Notes under the pieces: generated by a model
The model's input: only the letters and a program-made list of their open reading frames with translations
Told to the model about the DNA's origin: nothing
Database searches by the model: none
Translations under genes and position numbers: made by a program
Origin: Nematopogon swammerdamellus
Lineage: Eukaryota > Arthropoda > Insecta > Lepidoptera > Adelidae
Assembly (NCBI GenBank): GCA_946902875.1
Contig: OX336351.1
Location: 3,965,761 to 4,029,760, forward strand
DNA: 64,000 nt
Direction: 5' to 3'
Shown: piece after piece, positions 63,091 to 64,000 of the stretch
Numbering within the stretch: position 1 is the first letter of the stretch
Layout of the letters: every line of letters starts with the position of its first letter

Positions 63091-64000
63091 CTAGCTGAGC
63101 CCGCGGCTCCGCTCGCGTGAAATTCGTATTTCAAAGAAGAAAGTAAGCAACTGAGGGCGATGCCGAAGGCCGAGCTGCGTTCAGAAAGACTATAAACCTT
63201 CTCGAAGAAAGTAAGTAACTAAGGGCGAGGCCGAAGGCCGAGCTGCGTTCAGGAAGACTATAAACCTTCTCGAAGAAAGTACGCAACTGAGGGCGAGGCC
63301 GAAGGCCGAGCTGCGTTCAGGAAGACTATAAACCTTCTCAAAGAAAGTACGTAACTATGGGCGAAACCGAAGGCCGAGCTGCGTTCAGTAAGACTATAAA
63401 CCTTCTCGAAGAAAGTAAGTAACAAAGGGCGAGGCCGAAGGCCGAGCTGCGTTCAGGAAAACGATAAACTTTCTCGAAGAAAGTAAGTAACTGCGGGCGA
63501 GGCCGAAGGCCGAGCTGCGTTGAGGAAGACTATAAACCTTCTCGAAGAAAGTAAGTAACAATGGGCGAGGCCGAAGGCCGAGCTGCGTTTAGGAAGACTA
63601 TAAACCTTCTCGAAGAAAGTAAGTAGCAAAGGGCGAGGCCGAAGGCCGAGCTGCGTTCAGGAAGACGATAAACTTTCTCAACGAAAGTAAGTAACTGAGG
63701 GCGAGGCCGAAGGCCGAGCTGCGTTCAGGAAGACTATAAACCTTCTCGAAGAAAGTAAGTAACAAAGGGCGAGGCCGAAGGCCGAGCTGCGTTCAGAAAG
63801 ACGATAAACCTTCTCGAAGAAAGTAAGTAACTGAGGGCGAGGCCGAAGGCCGAGCTGTGTTCACGAAGACGATAAACTTTCTCGAAGAAATTAAGTAACT
63901 GAGGGCGAGGCCGAAGGTCGAGCTGCGTTCAGGAAGACTATAAACCTTCTCGGAGAAAGTAAGTAATAAAAGGCGAGGCCGAAGGCCGGGCTGCGTTCAG
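63091..64000 (+). repeat. 68-bp satellite (about 12-13 units), running off the window
   Basis: Begins with the same ACTAGCTGAGCCCGCGGCTCCGCTCGCGTG head as the element at 20086. Units start GGGCGAGGCCGAAGGCCGAG at 63155, 63223, 63291, 63359, 63427, 63495 and onward, exactly 68 bases apart, differing by a few substitutions. The unit has a GGCC-GAA-GGCC core. The array is cut by the end of the window. Confidence 0.95.

Overview
This window is nuclear DNA from an insect, almost certainly a ditrysian moth or butterfly. The evidence is one split gene with GT..AG introns encoding a FEM-1 (A/C type) ankyrin protein, plus dense coverage by repeat families of lepidopteran character: an interspersed repeat containing CCGGCCAAGTGCGAGTCG, RTE 3' ends with (ATG)n tails, Jockey/CR1-like C-terminal fragments, small hAT elements and composite SINEs. 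No operons, Shine-Dalgarno sites or CRISPR arrays are present.

Layout. 12-4920 is a complete BEL/Pao LTR element with 545-bp LTRs that look identical, a 5-bp target duplication (GCGTC) and one 1149-codon ORF. That ORF keeps Gag and protease but has lost reverse transcriptase. 4921-10450 is repeat debris: a retroposon fragment split by a small hAT element, two blocks of a ~135-bp minisatellite, and SINE pieces. 10480-24417 on the minus strand carries the fem-1 gene. Nine coding exons (A-I here) join in perfect phase to 627 codons plus a stop; only the short first exon, about 20 residues, is missing. 24430-29300 is a GC-rich region 5' of the gene, hit by two hAT elements with perfect 8-bp target duplications. 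29300-64000 contains no gene I can identify with confidence. It holds SINEs, fold-back elements, an RTE insertion with a 5' inversion, a six-copy 229-bp satellite (59.2-60.6 kb) and a 68-bp satellite running off the right edge.

The most unusual signal is in fem-1. In three introns, tandem duplication involves the 3' end of the preceding exon and its 5' splice site. After exon A there is a 42-bp minisatellite of about 14 units. After exon B there is an array with five extra copies of the last ~25 exon bases plus donor. Exon D is duplicated entire, with ~20 bp of its donor-side intron, and the second copy has no acceptor AG. I know of no described phenomenon of splice-donor-anchored tandem arrays recurring in one gene; it could be a mutational process or an assembly effect and can be tested directly.

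The second notable signal is a SINE family whose head combines a tRNA-like A box with a segment closely resembling the internal promoter of 5S rRNA. It is present in about ten copies, including one with a target duplication and one whose halves face opposite ways.
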